Source: Ruminococcus sp. (GTDB lineage Bacteria > Bacillota_A > Clostridia > Oscillospirales > Acutalibacteraceae). From it: 15,761 nt of DNA. The stretch is from contig JAFUPE010000069.1 in assembly GCA_017481395.1 (NCBI GenBank), positions 1 through 15,761 of the forward strand, in the 5' to 3' direction. How positions within the stretch are numbered: the first letter of the stretch is position 1; every line of letters begins with the position of its first letter. This document shows, one piece after another, positions 1-6,776 of this stretch. The notes below the pieces were generated by a model. It was not told where the DNA came from. It searched no databases and saw only the letters and a program-made list of their open reading frames with translations. A program made the position numbers and the translations under genes.

Positions 1-69
1 GCTCATAGGAACATCCTGCTTGTATTCAATATTAAGATTTGTAAGCTTTTCTTTGAAAAAATTGTTCAT
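1..69 (-). CDS. murB: UDP-N-acetylenolpyruvoylglucosamine reductase MurB, N-terminal fragment cut by the window edge
   Basis: Only the first 23 codons are present (MNNFFKEKLTNL..., ending ...KQDVPMS); the gene runs off the left edge. The ATG (bases 67-69) follows a clear AAGGAGA site that overlaps the stop region of the upstream PHP gene, so the start is well supported. The short helix followed by 'xxVPMS' resembles the opening of MurB, where a similar phrase precedes the FAD-binding domain. MurB reduces UDP-GlcNAc-enolpyruvate to UDP-MurNAc in peptidoglycan precursor synthesis in the cytoplasm. The order hprK, PHP protein, murB is known in Clostridia, and rapZ, yvcK and whiA often follow; that context carries much of this call. 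The fragment alone is too short to prove identity. Confidence 0.6.
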   Translation of the reverse strand, partial: MNNFFKEKLTNLNIEYKQDVPMS

Positions 70-78
70 ATACTCTCC

Positions 79-801
79 TTAGGAAAGTGGGATATTGTTT
101 TCTTTAAGGTATGCGTTAAGATTATCAACGCTTGCATTTACAACCAAAGACTCGGGAAAATCAATGTCACGAAGCATCTTAAGTGCCTCCTCTGCCCTTC
201 CCAACTGAGTTATGAAATGGGCGTCAGTATCAACAGATACTCGGCACTTGTGCTTTTTACAAAGCTTGGCAATTTCGACGCAATTAGGAACAAAATCTGG
301 TTTGTGCTTGATTGAGGAGTTGTTAATTTCAATAAGCTTACCGCATTTTGCGAATTCTTTAATAACCTTTTCGTAGTCGTATTTATAGTAAGGCGAACCC
401 GAGTGAGCTATCATATTGATATAAGGATTTTCTGCCATTTTAAGGTAAGCCTCTGTACATTTTTCGACGGTAGGCTCACCATGCAAGGTAGGCATATGCA
501 TAGACGCTATGCAGAAGTCAAGGTTCCTCAGGGCGTCCTCATCCACGTCAAGATTACCCGAAAAATCAGAAATATTAGCTTCTACTCCCTTTAATACCCT
601 GACACCCTTAAACACCCTTGGTATTGCGTGAAGGTTCATAAAGTAATACTTATGTGGGAAATCCTGCATAGTAGCACCATGGTCGGTAATTGCCATGGCG
701 TAAAGACCTATACTTTCTGCTTCGCTTATCATTTCCAAAGCAGTGCAGTAAGCGTGTACCGACATAATTGTGTGAGTGTGTAAATCAGCAACTATTTTCA
801 T
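79..801 (-). CDS. PHP-domain metal-dependent phosphoesterase (YcdX-like)
   Basis: The 240-residue protein carries the full set of PHP metal ligands: DLHTHT with H8, H10 and H16 near the N-terminus, ITDHG near 40, a glutamate in KGVEANI near 75, SMHMP near 103, MIAHSG near 133, and VDTDAHF near 194. The pattern and length match the YcdX-type family, which binds three metal ions and hydrolyses phosphate esters; the physiological substrate is unknown. I chose the ATG at 801 because it overlaps the hprK stop as ATGA, which suggests translational coupling. A TTG four codons upstream in frame would give a 244-residue version but has no better ribosome site. The gene lies between hprK and murB and is probably co-transcribed with them. 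It is cytoplasmic, with no signal peptide or membrane segment. Confidence 0.88.
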   Translation of the reverse strand: MKIVADLHTHTIMSVHAYCTALEMISEAESIGLYAMAITDHGATMQDFPHKYYFMNLHAIPRVFKGVRVLKGVEANISDFSGNLDVDEDALRNLDFCIASMHMPTLHGEPTVEKCTEAYLKMAENPYINMIAHSGSPYYKYDYEKVIKEFAKCGKLIEINNSSIKHKPDFVPNCVEIAKLCKKHKCRVSVDTDAHFITQLGRAEEALKMLRDIDFPESLVVNASVDNLNAYLKENNIPLS

Positions 802-1772
802 TCTTCGCCCCAACCCGTATCTACCTTGTGGCTTTGGATATCCTCAACGCCGATTTCCATACCTAAACTCTGTAAAAGCTCCTGAGCCGCGTTGTAGCCC
901 ATCTTCTTCTGTCTGTTATTCATAGCTGCAACTTCGATAATAATTGCAAGGTTTCTACCGGGCTTAACAGGGATTGTCATAATAGGCACCTGAATACCCA
1001 TAATCTCGGTATACTGGTTATCCATACCGATACGGTCATAAACCTTTTCGGTGTTCCACTGCTCCATATTAATAACCATATCAATTTTTTCGGTGAGCTT
1101 AACGGCACCCATACCGAAAATACGTCTTGCATTGATAATACCGATACCTCTCAGCTCAATAAAGTGACGGATGTTTTCGGGAGAAGTACCAACAAGAGTA
1201 CGGTTGGAAACACGACGGATTTCAACGGCATCATCAGCAATAAGTCGATGACCGCGTTTTATAAGCTCGATAGCTGTTTCTGATTTACCTACGCCGCTGT
1301 CACCGATTAACAGAATACCTTCGCCGTACACCTCAACAAGTACGCCATGACGGGTAATGCGGGGAGCAAGCTCGGCATTAAGGAAGGTAATGAGAGATGC
1401 AGACATAGAGGACGTTGCATCAGCAGAGATAAGAATAGGAATTTCGTATTCTTTAGATGCCTTTATAATAGCCTCGGTAGGCTTGTGATTTCTGGCGATA
1501 ATAATTGCAGGAGGCTTTTGGCAGAACATACGGGACAAAATCTCGTACTGCTTCTCTGTAGCGAACTGCTCAAGATAAGAATACTCGGTATTGCCGAAAA
1601 TAATTATACGGTCTTTGTCATAGTAATCCATATAGCCTGTCAGCTCAAGACCGGGACGGTTAATTTCCATAGAGGAAACCATGAGCTCCTCGGGGTCTGA
1701 GGGCATATAAAACTCCTTAAGACCTGTATCCTTAATAATTTTAGCTAACGTAACTGAAAAATCTGTATTCAT
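798..1772 (-). CDS. hprK: HPr kinase/phosphorylase HprK
   Basis: This 324-residue protein phosphorylates HPr on Ser46 and can also dephosphorylate it, which sets carbon catabolite repression through CcpA and sugar uptake by the PTS in Firmicutes. The catalytic half starts near residue 135 (RHGVLVEVYG, with H142). It contains the Walker A loop GDSGVGKS (157-164), the acidic pair D180-D181 (LIADDAVEI), and the family signature ELRGIGIINARRIFG (207-221). The N-terminal regulatory domain is present, and the length is close to that of Bacillus HprK (about 310). The ATG at 1772 has GAGGTG four bases upstream. The gene is first in a unit with the PHP protein and murB, overlapping the PHP gene by four bases. 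Nothing looks damaged. Confidence 0.97.
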   Translation of the reverse strand: MNTDFSVTLAKIIKDTGLKEFYMPSDPEELMVSSMEINRPGLELTGYMDYYDKDRIIIFGNTEYSYLEQFATEKQYEILSRMFCQKPPAIIIARNHKPTEAIIKASKEYEIPILISADATSSMSASLITFLNAELAPRITRHGVLVEVYGEGILLIGDSGVGKSETAIELIKRGHRLIADDAVEIRRVSNRTLVGTSPENIRHFIELRGIGIINARRIFGMGAVKLTEKIDMVINMEQWNTEKVYDRIGMDNQYTEIMGIQVPIMTIPVKPGRNLAIIIEVAAMNNRQKKMGYNAAQELLQSLGMEIGVEDIQSHKVDTGWGEE

Positions 1773-1854
1773 AACGCACCTCGCTGTGTTAAAAATATTC
1801 GTAATAATTCTCTGAGAAAAATATGTATCCTTTTACATATATATGCTCCATTGT

Positions 1855-1883
1855 ATTATAACCTAAAACCACCGAAAAATAAA
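1855..1883 (-). promoter_or_regulatory. Candidate sigma-A promoter for hprK
   Basis: The minus strand has a perfect -10 box, TATAAT (1855-1860), about 80 bases upstream of the hprK ATG. At a 17-base spacing the -35 is poor (TTTATT, 1878-1883). The position fits hprK, but the -35 is weak enough that an activator, or another promoter, may be involved. Confidence 0.4.
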
Positions 1884-1902
1884 GTGTTTTTGAAAAATAA
1901 TA

Positions 1903-1917
1903 TGCATAATTTATGCA
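1903..1917. repeat. Perfect 15-bp palindrome in the hprK/DUF421 divergent region
   Basis: TGCATAA and TTATGCA flank a single T, giving a perfect odd-length palindrome of 7-bp arms. It lies between the divergent hprK and DUF421 genes, about 80 bases upstream of the DUF421 start and about 130 upstream of hprK. Its size suits a dimeric regulator operator. The surroundings are very AT-rich, which lowers its significance. Confidence 0.4.
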
Positions 1918-1999
1918 AAATTTGCAAGATTTTTTTAGAAAGATAAATTTAAAATGCATATTTACTTTTTGCCGGCAAATCCTTTAATCAGGTGATTTT

Positions 2000-2671
2000 A
2001 TGTTGATATCAATAATCAGAACTGTGCTGATGTATTTATTTGTAATTATGGCAGTCAGAATCATGGGAAAACGCCAGTTAAGCGAAATGCAGACAACCGA
2101 GCTTGTTATTACCCTTATAATCGCTGATATTGCTTCCATACCCATGCAAAACACCTCTCAGCCACTCTTAACAGGCGTCATACCTATTCTTATACTTATT
2201 AGTGCTGAAATTATCATAAGCATTTTTATGATGAAATCTTCGAAAATCAGAAACCTTGTTTGCGGCAAGCCTGAGATTCTTATTAACGACGGAAGCCTTT
2301 GCCAGAATACGCTCAGAAGCTTAAGACTTACTACCGAGGATTTATCTGTTCAGCTAAGACAGCTTGGTGTTTATAACATTAATGACGTACAGTTTTGTAT
2401 TATTGAGCCAAACGGAAAGCTAAGTGTTCAGCTTAAGCCCGAAAAACGCTCGCCAAACTGCGAACAGCTTAGCATTGCCGTACAGGATACGGGAATTGAG
2501 GCGGTAATCATAAGCGACGGTGAGCTTTTGAAAAATTCTATGAAGCTATGCGGTGTGGATAAAAATTGGATATTTAACATTCTTAAACAAGAAGGGCTTT
2601 CTAAAGATGATGTTATGATTATGACCGCAAACAGGCTAAAGGAATACAGCATTATTAGGAAGGTGAAATAG
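2000..2671 (+). CDS. DUF421 / YetF-family membrane protein
   Basis: A 223-residue protein with three predicted N-terminal membrane segments (about 5-22, 34-52 and 58-77), then a soluble domain. The family signature is clear: RIMGKRQLSEMQTTELVITL near 20-39, GKPEILINDGSL near 88-99, and a region with LRLTTEDLSVQLRQLGVYNINDVQF followed by EPNGKLSV. These are hallmarks of the YetF/YrbG/YdfS group found in many spore formers. The biochemical role of this family is not settled. The ATG follows AGGTGA five bases upstream. It is the first gene of the only plus-strand unit in the window and overlaps the DUF4363 gene by one base (TAGTG), so the two are co-translated; DUF421 and DUF4363 genes are commonly adjacent in Clostridia, which supports a joint envelope function. 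Confidence 0.92.
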   Translation: MLISIIRTVLMYLFVIMAVRIMGKRQLSEMQTTELVITLIIADIASIPMQNTSQPLLTGVIPILILISAEIIISIFMMKSSKIRNLVCGKPEILINDGSLCQNTLRSLRLTTEDLSVQLRQLGVYNINDVQFCIIEPNGKLSVQLKPEKRSPNCEQLSIAVQDTGIEAVIISDGELLKNSMKLCGVDKNWIFNILKQEGLSKDDVMIMTANRLKEYSIIRKVK

Positions 2672-3051
2672 TGAACAGATTGGCCATTGCAGTTACGATG
2701 ATACTGCTTGCAGGTATTATTTGCGGTTGTGAGCTGTTTACCGTTAATACTATCGTAGATAATTCAAAAAACTCTCTTGACAAAGTTGTCACGCTAATAG
2801 AAGAAGAAAACTACAACGAAGCCTCTGAGCTATCTGAGAAAATATTAAAGGACTGGACCAAAACCGCAAGACAACTTGACAAGTACCTATACCACGACTA
2901 TATCGACAATATTACCGAGGAAATTGCAACCTTACCTGTATATGCAAAAACAAAAGATCAAACTGCAATAAATGCTCAGGTAGCAGAAATAAAAATACAG
3001 CTCACTTCCCTTAAAGAAAGCGAGCTGCCATACATGCATAATATTCTTTAG
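2671..3051 (+). CDS. DUF4363-family small envelope protein
   Basis: A 126-residue protein starting at a GTG that shares its first base with the last base of the DUF421 stop; AAGGTG lies upstream. Residues 4-20 form a hydrophobic export segment ending ICGCEL. Cys20 (and Cys18) sit where a lipobox cysteine would be, but the -2 position is Cys, so lipidation is possible rather than certain. The remainder is a polar, helical domain (about 28-126), including SKNSLDKVVTLIEEENY, a tryptophan near residue 67, and DKYLYHDYIDNI, typical of DUF4363. The function is unknown. It probably stands outside the membrane, tethered by its N-terminus, and works with the DUF421 protein. Its stop codon directly abuts the stop codon of the convergent znuB-like gene, with no terminator seen. 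Confidence 0.82.
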   Translation: MNRLAIAVTMILLAGIICGCELFTVNTIVDNSKNSLDKVVTLIEEENYNEASELSEKILKDWTKTARQLDKYLYHDYIDNITEEIATLPVYAKTKDQTAINAQVAEIKIQLTSLKESELPYMHNIL

Positions 3052-3873
3052 TTACTTTTTCTTAACAGTTTTAAGTATAAAAGAAACCACCGTAAATATA
3101 AGAAACACACCTAAATTATAAATGACAATTGTTGCACCTACTGGAATATTTTCGAAATAGTAGGATGTAAAAAGTCCTGCTACTACGCAAAGCACAGAAA
3201 CAATTACCGAAGAAACCACAACTGTTTTAAAGCGTTTGCAAAGCCTCATTGACGTAAGTGCAGGAAAAATTATAAGAGCAGAAATAAGCAAGGTGCCAAG
3301 CATACGCATTCCTACAACCACAGTTACCGCAGTTAGCACAGAAACAGTTACGTTATAAATCGAGGTACGTATACCTGTTGCACGTGCAAAGCCTTCGTCA
3401 AAGGTTACGGCAAAAATCTTGTTGTAAAAAAGTATATATACACATAACACAAAGGCTGTAAGCAATGCACTTATAATTATGTCATCCTTCCCTACTGCCA
3501 GAATACTGCCAAACATATACTGATTAAGGTCGATGTTGGTGCCGTTAATGCTTGCCACAAACACGCCTACCGCAAGTGCAGAGCTTGAAATAAGCCCTAT
3601 AGCCGCATCGGCATTGACTTTTCCCTTTTCGGTAATTCTTAAAAGCAGATATGCGGCTACAACCACAATCGGTAAAGCAATATATAAGGGCGTAGACAGA
3701 TTAAGCACCGCCGCTACGGAAAGTGCACCGAAGCCTACGTGAGACAGTCCGTCGCCAATCATAGAGTAACGCTTAAGCACAAGCACAACACCTAAAAGTG
3801 CACAACACACTGCTATCAGCACCCCTACAACAAAAGCATTAACCATAAAGGAGTAGTTAAAGATATCTGTCAT
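3052..3873 (-). CDS. znuB: Metal (zinc-type) ABC transporter permease ZnuB
   Basis: This 273-residue polytopic membrane protein belongs to the ABC-3 family, the permeases of Zn/Mn/Fe importers. It has about eight hydrophobic segments. Near residue 40 it has the family motif YSMIGDGLSHVGFGALSVA, and in the last third TVVVGMRMLGTLLISALIIFPALTSMRLCK, the segment that contacts the ATPase. The MIGDGLSH wording is more typical of ZnuB/AdcB than of manganese permeases, but the metal cannot be settled by sequence alone. It starts one base after the stop of the ATPase gene, so the two are one unit. No substrate-binding protein (ZnuA) or Zur/Fur gene is in the window, so the binding protein is presumably encoded elsewhere. 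Confidence 0.88.
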   Translation of the reverse strand: MTDIFNYSFMVNAFVVGVLIAVCCALLGVVLVLKRYSMIGDGLSHVGFGALSVAAVLNLSTPLYIALPIVVVAAYLLLRITEKGKVNADAAIGLISSSALAVGVFVASINGTNIDLNQYMFGSILAVGKDDIIISALLTAFVLCVYILFYNKIFAVTFDEGFARATGIRTSIYNVTVSVLTAVTVVVGMRMLGTLLISALIIFPALTSMRLCKRFKTVVVSSVIVSVLCVVAGLFTSYYFENIPVGATIVIYNLGVFLIFTVVSFILKTVKKK

Positions 3874-3874
3874 T

Positions 3875-4615
3875 TTAGCTTACCCCCTTAGCATTATGCG
3901 AGCAACTGTCACAAGGACAGCCTTCAAGCATTAAGCCTTTGCCTATATTAGAGTGAAGGTACTGATGAGTAGTGCCGAAAAAGCTTTCTTCCTTACCAAG
4001 ATAAAGAATATGCGAGCTCATTCGCATAGCACCAGTTACATCATGGGAAACCATAATAACGGTAACTCCTTCTTTGTTAAGCTCGCTCAGAAGGCTGTAA
4101 AAATCGGCGGTAGCAATGGGGTCAAGCCCTGTTGTCGGCTCGTCAAGGAGAATAAGCTTGCTTGTAGCACACAGAGCACGACACAAAAGCACCCTTTGCT
4201 GTTGACCGCCCGAAAGCTCTGAAAACGTTGCATTTTTAAGCTTTGTAATACCTACACGCTCCATTAAAGCTGCGGCTTCTGCCTTTTGCTGTTTTGAATA
4301 AAAAACACCAAAACGCTTTGAGTTTAAAAAGCCTGACATCACAATTTCCCCCACCGAAGCGGGAAAATCCTTGCTTACTAAGGTTTTCTGGCTAAGATAC
4401 CCTATATGGCTTTGGCTGACACCCTCAGAGAGCTCTATAGAACCCGAAAGCTTGCCGATAAGACCTAATATTCCCTTTACAAGGGTAGTTTTACCTGTAC
4501 CGTTTTCACCTATTATGCTCAGAAAATCGCCCTGATTAACTGTAAATGAAATATTGTTGACTATTTTTTTACCCTCATATCCGAGGGATAAGCCTTGTAC
4601 GTTTAAAAGCGACAA
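3875..4615 (-). CDS. znuC: Metal (zinc-type) ABC transporter ATP-binding protein ZnuC
   Basis: A 246-residue ABC ATPase with every canonical motif: Walker A GENGTGKTT (36-44), Q-loop at Q76 (YLSQK), signature LSGGQQQRV (134-142), Walker B LILLDEPTTGLD (154-165) and H-loop H191 (VSHD). It would drive metal import with the permease directly downstream. The start is a TTG at 4613-4615; reading upstream in frame a TGA appears after only two codons, so no longer product is possible, and GAGGTGA lies at suitable distance. The last 15 residues contain C233, C235, C238 and H240, a small thiol/imidazole cluster outside the usual ATPase fold that could sense or bind metal. The gene follows the SecF-like gene after 57 bases containing a GC-rich hairpin. 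Confidence 0.88.
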   Translation of the reverse strand: MSLLNVQGLSLGYEGKKIVNNISFTVNQGDFLSIIGENGTGKTTLVKGILGLIGKLSGSIELSEGVSQSHIGYLSQKTLVSKDFPASVGEIVMSGFLNSKRFGVFYSKQQKAEAAALMERVGITKLKNATFSELSGGQQQRVLLCRALCATSKLILLDEPTTGLDPIATADFYSLLSELNKEGVTVIMVSHDVTGAMRMSSHILYLGKEESFFGTTHQYLHSNIGKGLMLEGCPCDSCSHNAKGVS

Positions 4616-4641
4616 AATACGTCACCTCTCTAATCAAGAAA

Positions 4642-4663
4642 TCGGGCGGTTACTGCCGCCCGA
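4642..4663 (-). terminator. GC-rich hairpin between the SecF-like gene and znuC (weak terminator or attenuator)
   Basis: TCGGGCGG and CCGCCCGA form a perfect 8-bp stem with a 6-base loop, 10 bases past the SecF-like stop. On the minus strand it is followed by ATTTCTTGATT, an interrupted T-tract, so full termination is doubtful. It may lower, not stop, transcription into znuCB, or protect an mRNA end. Confidence 0.5.
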
Positions 4664-4672
4664 AGTCATAGT

Positions 4673-5302
4673 TTATTTTTCAAAAAGCTTGCCGCAAGCA
4701 CAGAATGTAAAAATTGATGAGAAAATCACAGTTACACATGCAGGGAAGCAATAAAACGTAAGCAGAGTTGCATCAAGCAAAAGTGCCGCAATAAATGCCA
4801 CAAACAGGATCACAAGAATAATAAAGAGGAAAAGAATTATTCTTCTGAAGCCTCTTGCGGATGGACTTTTAACTTCGGCTTTGTTCTTTTTACGTGAAGA
4901 GCTGTTTAAAAAATCGAAGTGAACAACAGAGCACATAAGAGAAATGCAGACTGCAAGTAAAATTACAGAAAAAACATAACCACACAGAGGAGCTCTGAAG
5001 ATTACACAAATAAAAAACGAAGTAAGTGCTGAAACACAGGCTGAAAGCGAAGTTACAAGACCTGCCTTAAAGCCGTTTTTCTTGCGAAATCTAATACCAA
5101 AATAAAGAGTAATTAAAGCACATACAAGAATTACAGTGATAATTGCCTTAAGATAAAAAGCAAAACCTAAGTTGCCGTCACGAAAAGCAGAGTAAGTGTC
5201 GCCGCCTAAAATTACAAGTAGCAAAGCACCGATTACACAAATAGCAAACGCCGCCAACAAGGCAAGCTTGAAAAGCTTAGCAAAGTCAAAAGATTTAGTC
5301 AT
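4673..5302 (-). CDS. Divergent, shortened SecF-like membrane protein
   Basis: A 209-residue polytopic membrane protein. By hand it lines up with SecF: an FDF-type opening (SFDFAKLFK) and TM1 (about 11-33); then ITLYFGIRFRKKNGFKAG (64-81), matching the end of SecF TM2 and its 'YxxxRFxxxxG' loop; then CISLMCSVVHFDFLNSSSRKK (119-139), matching 'GYSxNDTVVxFDRIREN'; and VIFSSIFTF near 192-200, matching the last-helix 'GTYSSIF'. Two differences stand out. The extracytoplasmic P1 domain between TM1 and TM2 is cut to about 15 residues, and the conserved Asp of GYSxND is Cys124. It overlaps the SecD-like gene by eight bases, with GGAGG inside that gene. A generic small membrane protein remains possible, but the partner gene supports SecF ancestry. 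The function is not known. Confidence 0.62.
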   Translation of the reverse strand: MTKSFDFAKLFKLALLAAFAICVIGALLLVILGGDTYSAFRDGNLGFAFYLKAIITVILVCALITLYFGIRFRKKNGFKAGLVTSLSACVSALTSFFICVIFRAPLCGYVFSVILLAVCISLMCSVVHFDFLNSSSRKKNKAEVKSPSARGFRRIILFLFIILVILFVAFIAALLLDATLLTFYCFPACVTVIFSSIFTFCACGKLFEK

Positions 5303-6716
5303 TATTTTTACCTCCGTAGCAAGAAGGTTTGCTTAACGCTTTAAAGCCGATAAGGCTTCTGAGCATAAGTTCAGGGAAAAGATAACCCATAAAGAAATTA
5401 ACAACTGCACCAAAGAAAAGAACAAAGCAGAAGTTATAAATACTGCTTACGGCAAAGCCGCCGAAAAGAGCAGTAACAAGACCGGCGGAGCCAAACATAA
5501 GCATGCCCATAAGACCTACAATAATAAGCACAACGTTAATGTCAAAGATATTCTTGCGGCTGGACTTTATTGCTTCTTCTGCCGAAGCCCGTACTGTCAT
5601 ACCGCTGTCAAGGTTTTCTTTTAGTGTATGAGCCATAAGAGAAACAGAAATTACAGAAAGCACTACGCAAAGTGCCAGTGCACAAGCACCCGAAATATCC
5701 ATAAGGAAGGTTCTTCCGGGAATACAGAAGCCGGAAATAATTGCAACAAGCACAGCTACCTGACCTACAACAGATACAAGTGCAATACCGCCAAATACAC
5801 GGTAACGTAAAATCATAAGCACTGTAATCAGTGCTGTTGTGGCAATACCGACAATAAGGAAAATATCGGAAACACAGTAGCCTGCAACAGGGTCAACAAA
5901 CTCTACGGAAGAAATGCTCATATCGTAAGGCAAAACACCTGCAGAAATAATCGAGGAATAAAGCTTTGCCTTGCTTTCGGTCATTGCTACGCCCGAAACA
6001 GAAAGCTGACCGTCGGTCATTTCCTCAGAAACTGTGGGGTTAGCAATCATAAGGTCGTCAAGCCAAACGGATATAACCTGATTATAATACTGACCTGTCA
6101 TTGAATTTGTCATGGTATAAAGGGCATCAGCACCCTGAGCGTCGAAGGCGATATTTACATAATGATACTTTTCATTGCCCTCGGGAGCATAAGAAAAATA
6201 AGAAGCAGACGCAACTGTTTCGCTATCAAGAAGAATCGACTTAGCGGTATCGCCAAAAGGTGTAACAAATGAACCTGAATTTGATTCGTCAAGAACCATT
6301 TCGGTATACTCGTCAGAAGGACGTACAGTAACGTAGCCTTTGCTTGCAATAAGCTTTGCAAAGCCCTTTGAAGAATAGTCACAGTCTATTGTCTGCGGAA
6401 CTGTTACTACAATTTCGTCGGTATCATCTAAAAAGTACACCTCGTAATCATTAAGGCCGAAGTTAGCAAGTCGGTTTCTGATAACTTTAGTGTTAGCCTT
6501 AAGAGCCTTTGCATCCATTTCGTCGTCGGTTGCATTTTTAAGCACAAGCTTAGTTGCGCCTGTTGTGTCTATACCCCAGTCAATATCACCGAAGCCCTTG
6601 ATTACTGTGTGTTTGTTGTCACCAACGTAATAGCTAATGCCGAAAAGTGACAGAAAAGAAAACAGAAGTATAAGGATAGCGATGATAAAGGATACGGGTT
6701 TTGCAATCCTTTTCAT
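5295..6716 (-). CDS. Divergent SecD-like protein export membrane protein
   Basis: The 473-residue protein has the SecD plan: TM1 (about 8-28); a P1 region with WGIDTTGATKLVL (47-59, for GLDLxGGxxL), a helix ending IRNRLANFGLNDYEV (79-93) and VVTVPQ (103-108); a P1 head region to about 270; then five membrane segments (about 284-455). The C-terminal part keeps KEN (366-368), a DIN triplet (392-394) and LMFGSAGLVTALFGGFAV. In canonical SecD the TM4 motif GMAVDANVL holds an essential Asp; here the aligned stretch reads VVLSVISVSL, putting Ile356 at that place. I chose the ATG at 6716 because GGAGG lies nine bases upstream; an ATG 16 codons earlier sits in the palindrome near the transcription start. 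It is first in a unit with the SecF-like, znuC and znuB genes. SecDF normally helps late Sec export; whether this version does is open. Confidence 0.75.
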   Translation of the reverse strand: MKRIAKPVSFIIAILILLFSFLSLFGISYYVGDNKHTVIKGFGDIDWGIDTTGATKLVLKNATDDEMDAKALKANTKVIRNRLANFGLNDYEVYFLDDTDEIVVTVPQTIDCDYSSKGFAKLIASKGYVTVRPSDEYTEMVLDESNSGSFVTPFGDTAKSILLDSETVASASYFSYAPEGNEKYHYVNIAFDAQGADALYTMTNSMTGQYYNQVISVWLDDLMIANPTVSEEMTDGQLSVSGVAMTESKAKLYSSIISAGVLPYDMSISSVEFVDPVAGYCVSDIFLIVGIATTALITVLMILRYRVFGGIALVSVVGQVAVLVAIISGFCIPGRTFLMDISGACALALCVVLSVISVSLMAHTLKENLDSGMTVRASAEEAIKSSRKNIFDINVVLIIVGLMGMLMFGSAGLVTALFGGFAVSSIYNFCFVLFFGAVVNFFMGYLFPELMLRSLIGFKALSKPSCYGGKNND

Positions 6717-6738
6717 TTTACTGTACCTCCGTACAAAA

Positions 6739-6776
6739 AATAACTCTGTTACATTCAGAGACATAACAGAGTTATT
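6739..6776. promoter_or_regulatory. 13-bp inverted repeat over the secD-like transcription start (operator or leader hairpin)
   Basis: AATAACTCTGTTA (6739-6751) and TAACAGAGTTATT (6764-6776) are perfect inverted copies with a 12-base loop. The right arm shares three bases with the -10 box at 6774-6779, so the repeat spans -10 to roughly +30. On the minus strand the second arm runs into TTTTTTG, followed by the GGAGG site. It could be a repressor operator or a 5' mRNA hairpin, even a weak attenuator. A second CTCTG in the loop allows an alternative shorter pairing. Confidence 0.6.

Noticed and set aside
6716..6764. Longer N-terminus of the SecD-like protein starting at 6764
   Set aside because: The added codons translate the palindrome and the ribosome binding site itself; the ATG at 6716 has GGAGG at the right distance.
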